Notes under the pieces: model-generated
The model's database searches: none
What the model was told of the DNA's origin: nothing
Seen by the model: the letters and a program-made list of their open reading frames with translations, nothing else
Source: an uncultured Arthrobacter sp.
GTDB taxonomy: Bacteria; Actinomycetota; Actinomycetes; Actinomycetales; Micrococcaceae
Assembly: GCF_947495145.1 (NCBI RefSeq)
Contig: NZ_CANLXP010000010.1
Span: forward strand, 1-64,000
Reading direction: 5' to 3'
Length of the DNA: 64,000 nucleotides
Program-made: the position numbers and the translations under genes
In this document: positions 26,204-34,916 of the stretch, in pieces
How positions within the stretch are numbered: position 1 is the first letter of the stretch
How the letters are laid out: every line of letters starts with the position of its first letter

Positions 26204-27337
26204 ATGGAACTTCTTCCCGTTCACACCCCGCAGGGCTTCGATCCGCACACGCTCCTTGCCCCGCTCGCGGCAGCTCTTGCAGGCGAAGGTCCTGCAGTGG
26301 CACCGCACGCCGAGGAGCATCAAAGCTTCGACGGCGAACTGTCGAATGACGAGATCGCCGCGGTGCTCAGCACGTCGGGCTCCACAGGTACCCCGAAGCA
26401 GACCATGCTCAGCGTCGACGCGCTTGCCGCTTCGGCCATGGGCACCGCGTACGCATTGAAGTCCGAGGGCCAGTGGCTGCTCACCCTGCCGGTGCACTAC
26501 GTAGCCGGATTCCAGATGCTGGTGCGTTCGCTCTATGCGGGCACAAGGCCGTGGGCCATGGACCTGACCGGCAGCTTCAGCCCCGAGCGGTTCACGGAGG
26601 CGGCGGCAGAACTGACCGACAAGGTCCGTTTCACGTCACTGGTACCCACCCAGCTTCACCGCCTGCTGGAGGACCCTTCACCGGAAACGATCAAGGTACT
26701 GCAGCGGTTCAACGCAATCCTGCTCGGCGGCGCGGCCGTCACCGACGCTCTCCGGAGCAGGGCCCGCGCGCACGGCCTGAAGATCGTCCGCACCTACGGC
26801 ATGAGTGAAACCTGCGGCGGCTGCGTGTACGACGGCGTTCCCCTCGAAGGCGTGGAACTCACCAAGGACAACGGCCGGCTCTGGATCAGCGGCCCGGTTC
26901 TCGCCGATGGCTACCTGGGCCAACCGGAGCTGACCCGGGAAAAGTTTCCGTTCAACTCCGGCCGACGCTGGTTCCGCACAGACGACGACGGCACCATTGA
27001 CGACGGCGTCCTCACCGTTCACGGGCGCGTGGACGACGTCATTATCACCGGCGGCCTCAAAGTATCAGCGGTCGCGGTCTCCAGCGTTATTGAAGGCATG
27101 CCGGGAGTCAGCGAAGCGCTGGTGCTGGGGGTTTCCCACCCGGAGTGGGGCGCCCAGGTGGCTGCCGCCGTCGTCGGCTCAGTTAATCCGGAGGCGGTGC
27201 GGCAGCATGCGCAAGAGCATCTGGGCTCGCATGCGGCACCGAAAATCGTGCTGACGCTGGACAAGCTTCCGCTGCTGCCCAACGGCAAACCCGACCGGCT
27301 GGCGCTTCGTGCGCTGTTCGAGCAGTCAGCGTTGTAA
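26204..27337 (+). CDS. menE: o-Succinylbenzoate-CoA ligase
   Basis: Adenylating enzyme that makes o-succinylbenzoyl-CoA, the MenB substrate. At 377 aa it is of the short actinobacterial MenE type. ANL motifs present are LSTSGSTGTPKQTML (about 55-69), RTYGMSETCGG (about 198), WFRTDDDG, a GRVDDVIITGGLKVS hinge and the catalytic Lys motif PNGKPDR near the C-terminus. It starts 6 bp after the menB stop, so the two are cotranscribed. Confidence 0.94.
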   Translation: MELLPVHTPQGFDPHTLLAPLAAALAGEGPAVAPHAEEHQSFDGELSNDEIAAVLSTSGSTGTPKQTMLSVDALAASAMGTAYALKSEGQWLLTLPVHYVAGFQMLVRSLYAGTRPWAMDLTGSFSPERFTEAAAELTDKVRFTSLVPTQLHRLLEDPSPETIKVLQRFNAILLGGAAVTDALRSRARAHGLKIVRTYGMSETCGGCVYDGVPLEGVELTKDNGRLWISGPVLADGYLGQPELTREKFPFNSGRRWFRTDDDGTIDDGVLTVHGRVDDVIITGGLKVSAVAVSSVIEGMPGVSEALVLGVSHPEWGAQVAAAVVGSVNPEAVRQHAQEHLGSHAAPKIVLTLDKLPLLPNGKPDRLALRALFEQSAL

Positions 27338-27411
27338 CGCTCTGCGCAGTTCAGGCGTCAAGCATCCACGCACAACAAGTACTAACACCGTAGATAACCG
27401 GAGGAAACACC

Positions 27412-28296
27412 GTGGCAACAGCTGCGCAGTGGGTAGAAGGGGCGCGTCCCCGAACGCTTCCTATGGCGGTGGCGCCCGTCATCATCGGGTGCGCTGCAGC
27501 CTTTGACCTCGGAGCGTTCAAGCCGGTGAACGCGTTGCTGGCGGCGATTGTGGCCGTTCTGCTGCAGGTGGGCGTGAACTACGCGAACGACTACTCCGAC
27601 GGTATCCGCGGCACGGACAATGAGCGCGTGGGTCCCTTGCGGCTGACCGGCTCCGGCGCCGCTGAGCCCTCACAGGTGAAGTGGGCGGCGTTCGGATGCT
27701 TTGCACTGGCCATGGTTGCCGGCATTGCCCTAATTGTGCTCTCCCAGGCGTGGTTCCTGCTGCTCGTCGGAATCGGCTGCGTTGCGGCTGCCTGGGGATA
27801 TACGGGCGGACGCAACCCGTATGGGTACATGGGCCTCGGTGACCTGTTCGTTTTCGTCTTCTTCGGCCTGGTGGCGACCCTTGGCACCACCTATACCCAG
27901 GCGGGCCAGCTCAGCGGACCGGCATGGGTAGGCGCGGTGAGCACCGGAATCATCGCCATGGCCCTGCTGATGGCCAACAACGTACGCGACATCCCGACTG
28001 ACCGCGAGGCCGGCAAACTGACCCTCGCAGTCCGCCTCGGAGACACCGCCGCCCGCATCAGCTACGTCATGATGCTCACGGTCGCGCTGTTGTTGCCGCT
28101 GTTTCTGGTCTACGACTACCCGTGGGTGCTGCTGGTCCTGCTGCTGATCCCGCTGTGCCTGATGCCTAGTTGGCTGATGCTCAAGGGCAAGAAGAGACGC
28201 AGCCTGATTCCGGTCCTGAAGCAGACCAGCATCATCAACCTTGGTTTTAGTGTGCTGTTCGGCGCCGGCGTGGTGCTCTCAGGAGTGCTGTCCTAG
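27412..28296 (+). CDS. menA: 1,4-dihydroxy-2-naphthoate polyprenyltransferase
   Basis: Membrane UbiA-family prenyltransferase (294 aa) that attaches the isoprenoid tail in menaquinone synthesis. Eight to nine hydrophobic segments are visible. The first Asp-rich motif is NYANDYSDGIRGTD (about 62-75) and the second DIPTDREAGKLTLA (about 190). GTG 27412 follows GGAGG. It lies 74 bp after menE in the same direction; menC, menD and menF are not in the window. Confidence 0.95.
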   Translation: MATAAQWVEGARPRTLPMAVAPVIIGCAAAFDLGAFKPVNALLAAIVAVLLQVGVNYANDYSDGIRGTDNERVGPLRLTGSGAAEPSQVKWAAFGCFALAMVAGIALIVLSQAWFLLLVGIGCVAAAWGYTGGRNPYGYMGLGDLFVFVFFGLVATLGTTYTQAGQLSGPAWVGAVSTGIIAMALLMANNVRDIPTDREAGKLTLAVRLGDTAARISYVMMLTVALLLPLFLVYDYPWVLLVLLLIPLCLMPSWLMLKGKKRRSLIPVLKQTSIINLGFSVLFGAGVVLSGVLS

Positions 28297-28317
28297 CAGT
28301 AGCCCGAACACGGCGGG

Positions 28318-28611
28318 TTACGGCCGGCGGCGATCTGCGTTCACGTGGGTATTGGGGTCCAGACTGTCTTCGGCGTCAGCATCGCGGAGCTCACTGGCGG
28401 AGCGGACCGGCGGCGCGCCATCACGGAATCGGCGCTGGAGGGATGCTGCTGCTTCGTTACGCAGGCCGCGGAAAAACAGGTACGTGACGCACCAGGCCAT
28501 GACGGCTGCGGCGATCACCGAGAAAATTGCCCCGACACCGAGGGAATAGCAGATCACGAAGAACACCGCGACGAAGCCGAGGCGCAAAGCAGTGAATTTG
28601 AGGAAGGGCAC
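28318..28611 (-). CDS. DUF4229 small membrane protein
   Basis: A 97 aa protein with two hydrophobic segments (about 8-27 and 29-48) followed by a charged cytosolic tail rich in Arg and Asp. The layout and FFRGLRNEAAASLQRRF match DUF4229 proteins found beside menaquinone genes in actinobacteria, as here (convergent with menA, 21 bp apart). Function unknown. It starts at GTG without a clear ribosome site. Confidence 0.75.
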   Translation of the reverse strand: MPFLKFTALRLGFVAVFFVICYSLGVGAIFSVIAAAVMAWCVTYLFFRGLRNEAAASLQRRFRDGAPPVRSASELRDADAEDSLDPNTHVNADRRRP

Positions 28612-28641
28612 GACCCAAGTTTACTCGCCTACAATTGATGC

Positions 28642-29028
28642 ATGCCCCGCCTGTTGCTGTTCCTCGTGATCCTGGGGATCGCCGTCATTGTTTACGCGCT
28701 GTTCGACTGCATCATGAGCCGGGCAGAATCGGTGCGCAGCATCTCGAAACCAGCCTGGTTCTTCACCATCCTTCTCGTTCCCCTTCTGGGCGCCGGCCTC
28801 TGGTTCCTTTTCGGGCGGCCAGGCAGAGACGACCGCCCCAGCCAGCGCCAGAAGCGCGGTCCTACAGCCCCGGACGATGACCCTCAGTTCCTGCGCAACC
28901 TTGAGATGAGGCGGCGCCAGGAAGCCCGCGACGCCGAGCAGCGCAGGCGTGAAGCCGAGAAACGGGCCCGTGACGCGGAGAAGAAAAAGAACGACGAGGG
29001 AACAGCCAGCGACGGCAAGACCGCCTGA
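28642..29028 (+). CDS. PLDc_N domain membrane protein
   Basis: A 128 aa protein with two N-terminal transmembrane segments (LLLFLVILGIAVIVYALFDC region and FFTILLVPLLGAGLWFLFG region), forming the phospholipase-D-nuclease N-terminal-like (cardiolipin synthase N) domain. A highly charged Arg/Glu/Lys tail (about 60-128) looks like a coiled coil. No nuclease domain follows, so it is not an enzyme. TACAAT (28630-28635) lies 6 bp before the ATG, suggesting a leaderless mRNA. Function unknown. Confidence 0.78.
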   Translation: MPRLLLFLVILGIAVIVYALFDCIMSRAESVRSISKPAWFFTILLVPLLGAGLWFLFGRPGRDDRPSQRQKRGPTAPDDDPQFLRNLEMRRRQEARDAEQRRREAEKRARDAEKKKNDEGTASDGKTA

Positions 29029-29174
29029 GTAGGTACTTCGGCGGTCCTGCCCGGGCGCTTCGGTGTCCTTGTGGGACTCCTGACACGGATGCTGGGTTGA
29101 TGTGCCCTGCCACCGCGGCCCGTGCTGCAGGGATGGTGTCCCTTCAGCACTCTTATGCCACCCATTTGACCCTG

Positions 29175-29192
29175 TGTGCGAAGATTTGCACA
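29175..29192. promoter_or_regulatory. Inverted repeat upstream of Lrp/AsnC gene
   Basis: TGTGC-GAAGATTT-GCACA is a short dyad with an AT-rich centre, a typical Lrp/AsnC-site architecture, about 100 bp before the regulator start. Autoregulation is inferred. The remaining intergenic sequence (29029-29295) shows nothing else recognisable. Confidence 0.4.
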
Positions 29193-29295
29193 ACAGCCTG
29201 ATGATCGGGTGGTCGAAATGACTACGCTGACCGAATGGCTGGCGACAATAGTGGTCAATCTGACCAGCCCCCTGTCCGGAGAAGGGCCGCGAGCC

Positions 29296-29778
29296 ATGAA
29301 CAAGGAATCACGCCACACCAGAGACGGAATTGACCGGGCTGTGCTCGAGGCACTCGACCACGAGCCGCGGATGACCATCCTCGCCATCGCCCAACGGACC
29401 GGCCTGGCCCGGGGCACCGTGCAGGCTCGCCTTGACCGGTTCGAGCGCGAGGGAGTTCTGAGGCCGCACAGTGTGCGGATCGATCCCGAAGCGCTTGGGA
29501 TGGGTATCTCCGCACATGTCGCTGCAGAACTGGATCAGCACCGCATCGATCTCGCCGTTGAGGGTTTGCGAGCCATACCGGAGGTCATCGAGTGTCTCGC
29601 CCCGGCCGGCGAAACAGATCTGCTGTGCCGGGTGGTGGCCCGGGACCCTGATGACCTGTACCGGGTCTCCGAGGAAATCCGCCTGTGCCCGGGGATTCTG
29701 CGGACCAGGACCAGCATGTTTCTACGCCAACCCATCCCCTACCGGATGGCGCCGCTGTTGGGGACAATCGGAGGCTGA
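29296..29778 (+). CDS. Lrp/AsnC-family transcriptional regulator
   Basis: Predicted DNA-binding regulator of 160 aa responding to an amino acid or related ligand. The N-terminal HTH (IDRAVLEALDHEPRMTILAIAQRTGLARGTVQARLDRF region, about 10-47) is followed by a RAM/AsnC domain (about 70-150, ending in PGILRTRTSMFLRQPIPYR). ATG 29296 is preferred because homologues start near it; in-frame upstream starts exist. It stands alone and is convergent with the ABC ATPase, a palindromic repeat lying between them. Targets unknown. Confidence 0.86.
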   Translation: MNKESRHTRDGIDRAVLEALDHEPRMTILAIAQRTGLARGTVQARLDRFEREGVLRPHSVRIDPEALGMGISAHVAAELDQHRIDLAVEGLRAIPEVIECLAPAGETDLLCRVVARDPDDLYRVSEEIRLCPGILRTRTSMFLRQPIPYRMAPLLGTIGG

Positions 29779-29801
29779 ATCACCCCTGCCCCCCTCCGTT
29801 G

Positions 29802-29855
29802 ATTTGGCACGACACGCCCCTTATGCCATCGCATTCGGGGCGTGTCCTGCCAAAT
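29802..29855. repeat. Palindromic repeat family 2, copy A
   Basis: A 19-bp stem (ATTTGGCACGACACGCCCC and near-complement, one mismatch) closes a loop with an inner ATGC/GCAT stem. It lies between the convergent ends of the Lrp and ABC ATPase genes and probably serves as a bidirectional terminator. Its reverse complement is nearly the same 60-bp sequence as copy B at 33.8 kb. Confidence 0.8.
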
Positions 29856-29867
29856 GAACGTGGGAGT

Positions 29868-30575
29868 TCAGGCGCGCACCGGAGTTGGTGAGTGCAGCAT
29901 GCCGTCGGTCATCGTGACGACGGCATCGGTCAGCGGAACAAACTCCGTGTCGTGAGTGACCATCACGGTGGCCAACTGCTGGTCGCGGGTCACCTTGCAC
30001 AGCAGCCGGACAACCGACTCGGAACGTGCCTTGTCCAGTGCGGCCGTCGGTTCATCCACCAGCAGGACGGTGGGCTCGCCCATGAGTGCCCTCGCAATGT
30101 TTACCCGTTGGCGCTGTCCGCCGGAAAGCTGGTGCGGACGCTTGTTGCCCGCCCCGGCGAGGCCGACGACGTCGAGCAGTTCCAGCGCCCGGAACCGCGC
30201 CGCCTTCGGCGCCCCACCGCGAAGATGCTCACCGATGAGCAGCTGCTCCACCGCGGTGAGCGACGGCAGTAAATTGGGCTGCTGGAACACGATGCCCACT
30301 TCTTTCCGTCGCAGCGCTGTCCGCTGCCTGTCTTCCAGGCCCGTCACGTCCACACCACCGATTTGGATCTCGCCACTGGTGGGGCGCACAAGGGTGGCAG
30401 CGACGGCGAGCAGACTGGACTTGCCCGAGCCGGACGGCCCCACAACCGAAGTAACGGTTCCTGAGTCAACGCTCAGAGTGACGCCATCAAGGGCAGTGAT
30501 GGTGCCGGCGTCGCCGTCGGGATAGGAAAGGGAAACGTTGACGAGGTTCAGGGCGGGTACTGGATTCATGGTCAT
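29868..30575 (-). CDS. ABC transporter ATPase (MacB/LolD type)
   Basis: Nucleotide-binding subunit of 235 aa pairing with the FtsX-type permease upstream. Walker A is GPSGSGKSS (about 46-54), the Q-loop FQQPN, the signature LSGGQRQRV, Walker B VLLVDEPTAALD and the H-loop VTHD. This is the MacB/LolD/YbbA subclass, which powers export or mechanotransmission at the membrane. ATG 30575 follows AAGGA 7 nt away. It lies 28 bp after the permease stop. A two-component system is divergent from the pair, suggesting stress- or antibiotic-induced expression. Confidence 0.9.
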   Translation of the reverse strand: MTMNPVPALNLVNVSLSYPDGDAGTITALDGVTLSVDSGTVTSVVGPSGSGKSSLLAVAATLVRPTSGEIQIGGVDVTGLEDRQRTALRRKEVGIVFQQPNLLPSLTAVEQLLIGEHLRGGAPKAARFRALELLDVVGLAGAGNKRPHQLSGGQRQRVNIARALMGEPTVLLVDEPTAALDKARSESVVRLLCKVTRDQQLATVMVTHDTEFVPLTDAVVTMTDGMLHSPTPVRA

Positions 30576-30603
30576 GCGATGTCCTTCGTAAAAAGTTCGG
30601 GTT

Positions 30604-31686
30604 CTAGTTGCCGCCGAGGGCCAGCAGCGGATCGATCCTGGTGACGCCGCGGACGGCGAGGGCCGACCCCGCCAGCCCGAGGAGCACAATGCCGGCGAAC
30701 GGCCCGACGACGGTCACACCGGAGATCAGGAACGGCGCCACTGTCGCGGCGAGATAGCCGCCGCCGAGACCGAGTGCCGCGCCGACCGCGGCACCGATGA
30801 TGAGCACGATGGCGGCCTGGCTGAGCGCGTCCCGCAGTATGTAGCCATTGGATCCGCCGAGGGCCTTGAGCACCGCGATGTCGCGGGTGCGCTGGATGGT
30901 CCACACGGTGAGAAACGCAACGATCACCAGCGCCGAAATCCCATAGAGGAAGCCCTGCATCATGGTGAGCGAGCCGTTCTCGGATCCGAAGGACGCCAGA
31001 GCGCCGTAGCTGCCGGTACGCGTTGTGCTGACGGTCCCGGCCGCGGCGTCAATCTCCTCGCGGCTCTGCGCACCGGGCGCTTCGTCGGTGGTGGTTGACG
31101 CGAGGACCGTACCGACCACGTCCGGATCGGACACGTGCGCGGTTGCCCGCCAATCGGCCAATGTGGCCCACACCACCGGCGTGTGGCTGTACCACTGGTC
31201 GTCGATGATGCCGGCCACTCGGAGCGCCGTCCCGCTGATGCTCGCGGTATCACCGACGGACAGCGACAGCGCCTCGGCCACCGTGCGGCTCACCACAAGT
31301 CCGCCGTCTGTCAGGCTATCGGGGGCAAGCACGCCGTCCGTGGCTGCTCCGAACACCGCGACCGTCGCGGTACCGCCGGCCTCGAGGCGTGTCTGGCCGA
31401 TGCCCAGTGCTTCGGCGTGGGAAACTCCCTCGGCCTGACGCCACACCTCGAGTTGGTCCTCGTCCACCTGGGATTCAGGATAGGAAGCAGCGGGCTCATT
31501 GCCTTCAGGTGCTCCGAAGACGATGGTGTTGGCGTTCAGAGCAGCTATTGCCGACGTCGACTGGTTGGCCAGCCCCGCGGTCAGACCGGACAGCATGACC
31601 AGCAGGAAGGTAATAAGCCCGACGACGGTTCCCATCAGGGCGAACCGCCCCTTCGCAAACCTGAGGTCCCGTAAAGCTAAGTACAT
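30604..31686 (-). CDS. ABC transporter permease (FtsX/MacB type)
   Basis: Membrane subunit of 360 aa with the FtsX/MacB layout: one N-terminal transmembrane segment (about 14-40), a large extracytoplasmic domain (about 45-240) and three C-terminal transmembrane segments (about 245-355). ATG 31686 follows AGAGGACG. It is the first gene of the operon, followed by the ATPase. Such pairs export peptides or macrolides or act in lipoprotein handling; the substrate is not readable. Confidence 0.87.
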   Translation of the reverse strand: MYLALRDLRFAKGRFALMGTVVGLITFLLVMLSGLTAGLANQSTSAIAALNANTIVFGAPEGNEPAASYPESQVDEDQLEVWRQAEGVSHAEALGIGQTRLEAGGTATVAVFGAATDGVLAPDSLTDGGLVVSRTVAEALSLSVGDTASISGTALRVAGIIDDQWYSHTPVVWATLADWRATAHVSDPDVVGTVLASTTTDEAPGAQSREEIDAAAGTVSTTRTGSYGALASFGSENGSLTMMQGFLYGISALVIVAFLTVWTIQRTRDIAVLKALGGSNGYILRDALSQAAIVLIIGAAVGAALGLGGGYLAATVAPFLISGVTVVGPFAGIVLLGLAGSALAVRGVTRIDPLLALGGN

Positions 31687-31802
31687 CGTTTCGTCCTCTG
31701 TATGGCTGGAAAACGGAGTGAGCGACTCTTTGCCGCTCAGCTTCAACTGTCCGCGTTCGGTGCCGCCGACACATCGGGGCTACGGTTGATCTGCTTGGCT
31801 CC

Positions 31803-31835
31803 CATCGGTTGGTCCGCCGGTCAACCGATCGGTTG
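31803..31835. promoter_or_regulatory. Inverted-repeat operator between ABC and two-component genes
   Basis: CAACCGATCGGTTG (31822-31835) is a perfect 14-bp palindrome, and a further half-site ATCGGTTG lies at 31804-31811. The three TCGGTTG-type half-sites sit in the 184-bp divergent region between the permease and histidine kinase, the expected target of the adjacent response regulator. Assignment is inferred. Confidence 0.5.
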
Positions 31836-31870
31836 ATGTCGCGGTGGATGCGCGCGGCTAGGGTTGCTGT

Positions 31871-33163
31871 ATGCGAGACTCCGCGAGCCCGGCCGGATAC
31901 CTGGCCGCCCCGGCCGTTCTGCGGATGCTCCGGATCACCCTGCACGCCGGTTTTCTGGCACTGCTCCTGGTTGGAGTGGCGGCGACACTGGCGTCAGAAC
32001 CCGGCCCCGCCGTCATGTATCCGGTTCTACTGGTCTCGCTGTGCCTCGGCGGGCTGTACCTGGCCGGGACCATCAGCGAGAAGCGGGCTGCGGAGCGGCA
32101 GGTGGCGCCGTCGTCGTCGCGTGGAACCCGCTACGCGGGATTGTGGCTGGCCGGGATGACCGGTCTCTGGGTTGTCCTCATGGTTCTCAGCGCCGACTTC
32201 TCCTGGCTGGCATTCGCCCTGTTCTTCCTGCACCTGCACCTGCTCAGTACCAGGCACGCCGTGGCCGTGATCGTCCTGCTGACCGGCGTCGTCATTGCGG
32301 CCCAGTGGAACCGCGAAGGGGAGCTCCAGGCGCCGATGATCCTCGGGCCGACGTTCGGTGCGGTTTTCGCCGTGGTCATGACGATCGTCTACCAGAGCCT
32401 CTACCTCGAGGGCGTCAACCAGCGGCAGGCGCTCGAGGAACTTCGGCGTACACGCTCCGAGCTTGCCACCACCCAGCATCAGGCCGGCGTCGCCACCGAG
32501 CGGGAGCGTCTGGCCCGCGAGATCCACGACACGCTGGCACAGGGCCTGTCCAGCATCGTCCTCATCTCACGGGCAGCGGAAGCGTCGCTGAACGCAGGAG
32601 CAATCGAGACAGCACGTGAACGCATCCGCACTGTGCAGCAGACGGCGTCTGACAATCTCGCCGACGCGCGGCGTTTTGTGCGCGGGTTAAGTGCGGCGGA
32701 GGGCGATCCCGAGTTCCTCGTCGGCAGCCTGCGCCGAACCTGTGCCAGCGTTGAGCAGCAGGCGGCGGCCCAGGGCATCGGCCTGCGCTGCCGGTTTGAG
32801 CTCGACGGCACCCCCGTGCGGATGCCGGCTCCGTACGAGGTTGCACTGCTACGTGCAGCGCAGTCGGCCCTGTCGAACTCCCTGCGGCACTCCGGTGCCG
32901 GCACCGCGGTCGTCACACTCACCTTCGTGGGATCGGAGGTGGCGCTCGACATCTATGACAACGGCAGGGGGTTCGATGTGGATGCGGCACTGGCCTCTGC
33001 GATCGAGCGGACCGATGGCACCGGGTTTGGGCTGAGGGTCCTACGGGAGCGGATCAGCGCGTTGGGCGGAGCCATTGACATCGAATCCGAGGCCGGTGAG
33101 GGCACCGTTGTCAGCGTCCGTTTGCCCCTGCTGCCGTTCGATGGCGGGACACCGGATGACTGA
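31871..33163 (+). CDS. Sensor histidine kinase (NarL/LiaS-type, HisKA_3)
   Basis: Membrane sensor kinase of 430 aa. The N-terminal half contains about four to five hydrophobic segments with short loops and no large extracytoplasmic domain. The dimerisation domain carries the phospho-acceptor His219 in AREIHDTLAQGLSS, and the ATPase domain has SNSLRHSGAG (N box), YDNGRGFD and GFGLRVLRERI. It belongs with kinases that sense cell-envelope stress or membrane ligands. Its stop overlaps the response regulator by 8 nt. Divergent from the ABC exporter, which it probably controls. Confidence 0.9.
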   Translation: MRDSASPAGYLAAPAVLRMLRITLHAGFLALLLVGVAATLASEPGPAVMYPVLLVSLCLGGLYLAGTISEKRAAERQVAPSSSRGTRYAGLWLAGMTGLWVVLMVLSADFSWLAFALFFLHLHLLSTRHAVAVIVLLTGVVIAAQWNREGELQAPMILGPTFGAVFAVVMTIVYQSLYLEGVNQRQALEELRRTRSELATTQHQAGVATERERLAREIHDTLAQGLSSIVLISRAAEASLNAGAIETARERIRTVQQTASDNLADARRFVRGLSAAEGDPEFLVGSLRRTCASVEQQAAAQGIGLRCRFELDGTPVRMPAPYEVALLRAAQSALSNSLRHSGAGTAVVTLTFVGSEVALDIYDNGRGFDVDAALASAIERTDGTGFGLRVLRERISALGGAIDIESEAGEGTVVSVRLPLLPFDGGTPDD

Positions 33164-33800
33164 GATCCGGGTCCTTCTGGTGGACGACCATCCGGTTGTC
33201 CGAGCCGGGCTGCGGGCAATGCTCAACGATTTCGACGGCGTCTGGGTAGCCGGCGACGTGGCAGACGGTGCCGCCGCCGTGGCGGAGGTGCGGAAACTGG
33301 CTGCCCTCGGCCAGCCGGTGCAGGTTGTGCTCATGGACCTGCAGATGGGCGAGGGCATGGACGGCGTCACCGCGACCAGAACCATCCGCGCGCTGGAAGA
33401 CCCGCCGCAGGTGCTGATCCTGACCACTTATGACACCGATGCTGACATCATCGCGGCCGTCGAGGCCGGTGCGGGCGGCTATCTTTTGAAAGACGCTCCG
33501 CCGGAGGAGATCCGCCGGGCTGTCCAGTCAGCAGCACGGGGACAAACCGCCCTCGCGCCGGAGGTAGCCGCGCGCTTGATGGGCCGCATCTCGAGCCCGA
33601 CGACGTCCCTGAGCGCCCGCGAAATCCAGCTGCTGGAACTCCTTGCAACCGGCATGCCGAACCGGCGTATCGCGAAGGAGCTGTTCATCAGCGAGGCAAC
33701 GGTGAAGACCCATCTGGTTCACATCTACGACAAGCTCGGCGTGGATAACCGCACCGCCGCTATTTCAGCGGCGAGGCAGCAGCGCATCATCAGGCGCTGA
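33156..33800 (+). CDS. NarL/FixJ-family response regulator
   Basis: DNA-binding response regulator of 214 aa. The receiver domain has the acidic pocket VDDHP, phospho-acceptor Asp61 in VLMDLQMGEG, Thr in ILTTYD and Lys in YLLKDAPP. The LuxR-type C-terminal HTH (about 148-210) reads LSAREIQLLELLATGMPNRRIAKEL and onward. ATG 33156 overlaps the kinase stop. It is predicted to bind the palindrome at 31803-31835 and regulate the ABC genes and its own operon. Confidence 0.92.
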   Translation: MTEIRVLLVDDHPVVRAGLRAMLNDFDGVWVAGDVADGAAAVAEVRKLAALGQPVQVVLMDLQMGEGMDGVTATRTIRALEDPPQVLILTTYDTDADIIAAVEAGAGGYLLKDAPPEEIRRAVQSAARGQTALAPEVAARLMGRISSPTTSLSAREIQLLELLATGMPNRRIAKELFISEATVKTHLVHIYDKLGVDNRTAAISAARQQRIIRR

Positions 33801-33819
33801 CAGCTTAACTTTTGCGTTC

Positions 33820-33874
33820 AATTCGCAGGACACGCCCCTTATGCGTAGCCATAAAGGGCGTGTCCTGCCAAATC
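33820..33874. repeat. Palindromic repeat family 2, copy B
   Basis: The stem GCAGGACACGCCCCTTATG pairs with CATAAAGGGCGTGTCCTGC around a 6-nt loop (one G-T mismatch). It lies between the convergent ends of the response regulator and ccsB. It shares GTTCA, GGACACGCCCC, GGGCGTGTC and TGCCAAATC with copy A in inverted orientation. It is probably a bidirectional terminator and dispersed repeat. Confidence 0.8.
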
Positions 33875-33884
33875 AACTATGGGA

Positions 33885-34916
33885 TCAGACGCCGGCGTAG
33901 CTGTGCAGTCCCGAGAAGTAGATGTTCACGATCGTGAAGTTGAAGACGATGCACAGGTAACCGACGATCGAGAGCCAGGCTGCCCTCGTCCCGGTCCAGC
34001 CGCGGGTTGCACGGGCATGCAGGTACCCGGCGTAAACCACCCAGATCACGAACGTCCAGACTTCCTTGGTGTCCCAACCCCAATACCGGCCCCAGGCCTT
34101 CTCCGCCCAGATGGCACCGGCCATGAGGGTGAAGGTCCACAGCACGAAGGCGATCGCGTTGATGCGGTAGGAGAGGTTCTCGAGGCTCAGGGCCGAGGGA
34201 ACCAATCGCATGAACGGCAGCCGGTCATCTCCGCCGGAGGCAAGGCGCGCCACCCGGCTGGCCTGCATCAGCTGCAGCACCGACATCGCGAAGGTCAGGG
34301 TGAAGAGGGCTGACGCGGCGACGGCCACGGACACGTGGATGATCAGCCAGTAGCTCTGCAGGGCAGGCACGAGGTTGGCCACCGGCGTCGGGAATCCAAT
34401 GGTGGCCGCGCACAGCATGACCACCACGAGCCCAATCACGAAGGTGCCGAGGAAGCGCAGGTCCTTGCGGGTGAGCACGACCAGGAAGACGACGGCTACG
34501 ACCAGCCCGCCGGTAGTGCAGAACTCGTACATGTTGCCCCACGGCACGCGGCCGGCGGCGACGCCGCGGCTGACGACGGCCACGGCATGGATCGCTGCAG
34601 CCACGATGGTGAGTGCGACGGCGATGCGCGCGACGGAGCGCCGCTCGCCCCGGTAGTTCATGGCGTCGTCGGCGGTAGATCCCGCTGGAGCGCCGTCGCC
34701 GGCCGCTTTTCCGCGCTTACCGCCGGCTACAGCGCCGGCAAGTACAAGCTCCCGCTCCTTGGCGGACTCGGCAAGACCTGCTTCCATCTCGCGGATCCGC
34801 CGGCTGCTCTTGACGAGGTCCCAGGTGAAGGCGAGGAACGCCGCCGTGTAGGCCAGGGCAGCGAGCAGCATGAACAGCTCGCTGTACTGCCCAAGGGTCT
34901 GGTTTATGTTCTGCAT
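33885..34916 (-). CDS. ccsB: System II cytochrome c biogenesis protein CcsB/CcsA
   Basis: Membrane heme handler (343 aa) that, with ResB, delivers heme to apocytochrome c outside the membrane. Multiple hydrophobic segments are visible, with the tryptophan-rich heme motif WGRYWGWDTKEVW (about 280-292) and conserved His residues in external loops. A charged cytosolic loop lies at about 35-95. Its ATG overlaps the resB stop (TGATG), so translation is coupled. It is the last gene of the resA-ccdA-resB-ccsB operon. Confidence 0.94.
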   Translation of the reverse strand: MQNINQTLGQYSELFMLLAALAYTAAFLAFTWDLVKSSRRIREMEAGLAESAKERELVLAGAVAGGKRGKAAGDGAPAGSTADDAMNYRGERRSVARIAVALTIVAAAIHAVAVVSRGVAAGRVPWGNMYEFCTTGGLVVAVVFLVVLTRKDLRFLGTFVIGLVVVMLCAATIGFPTPVANLVPALQSYWLIIHVSVAVAASALFTLTFAMSVLQLMQASRVARLASGGDDRLPFMRLVPSALSLENLSYRINAIAFVLWTFTLMAGAIWAEKAWGRYWGWDTKEVWTFVIWVVYAGYLHARATRGWTGTRAAWLSIVGYLCIVFNFTIVNIYFSGLHSYAGV

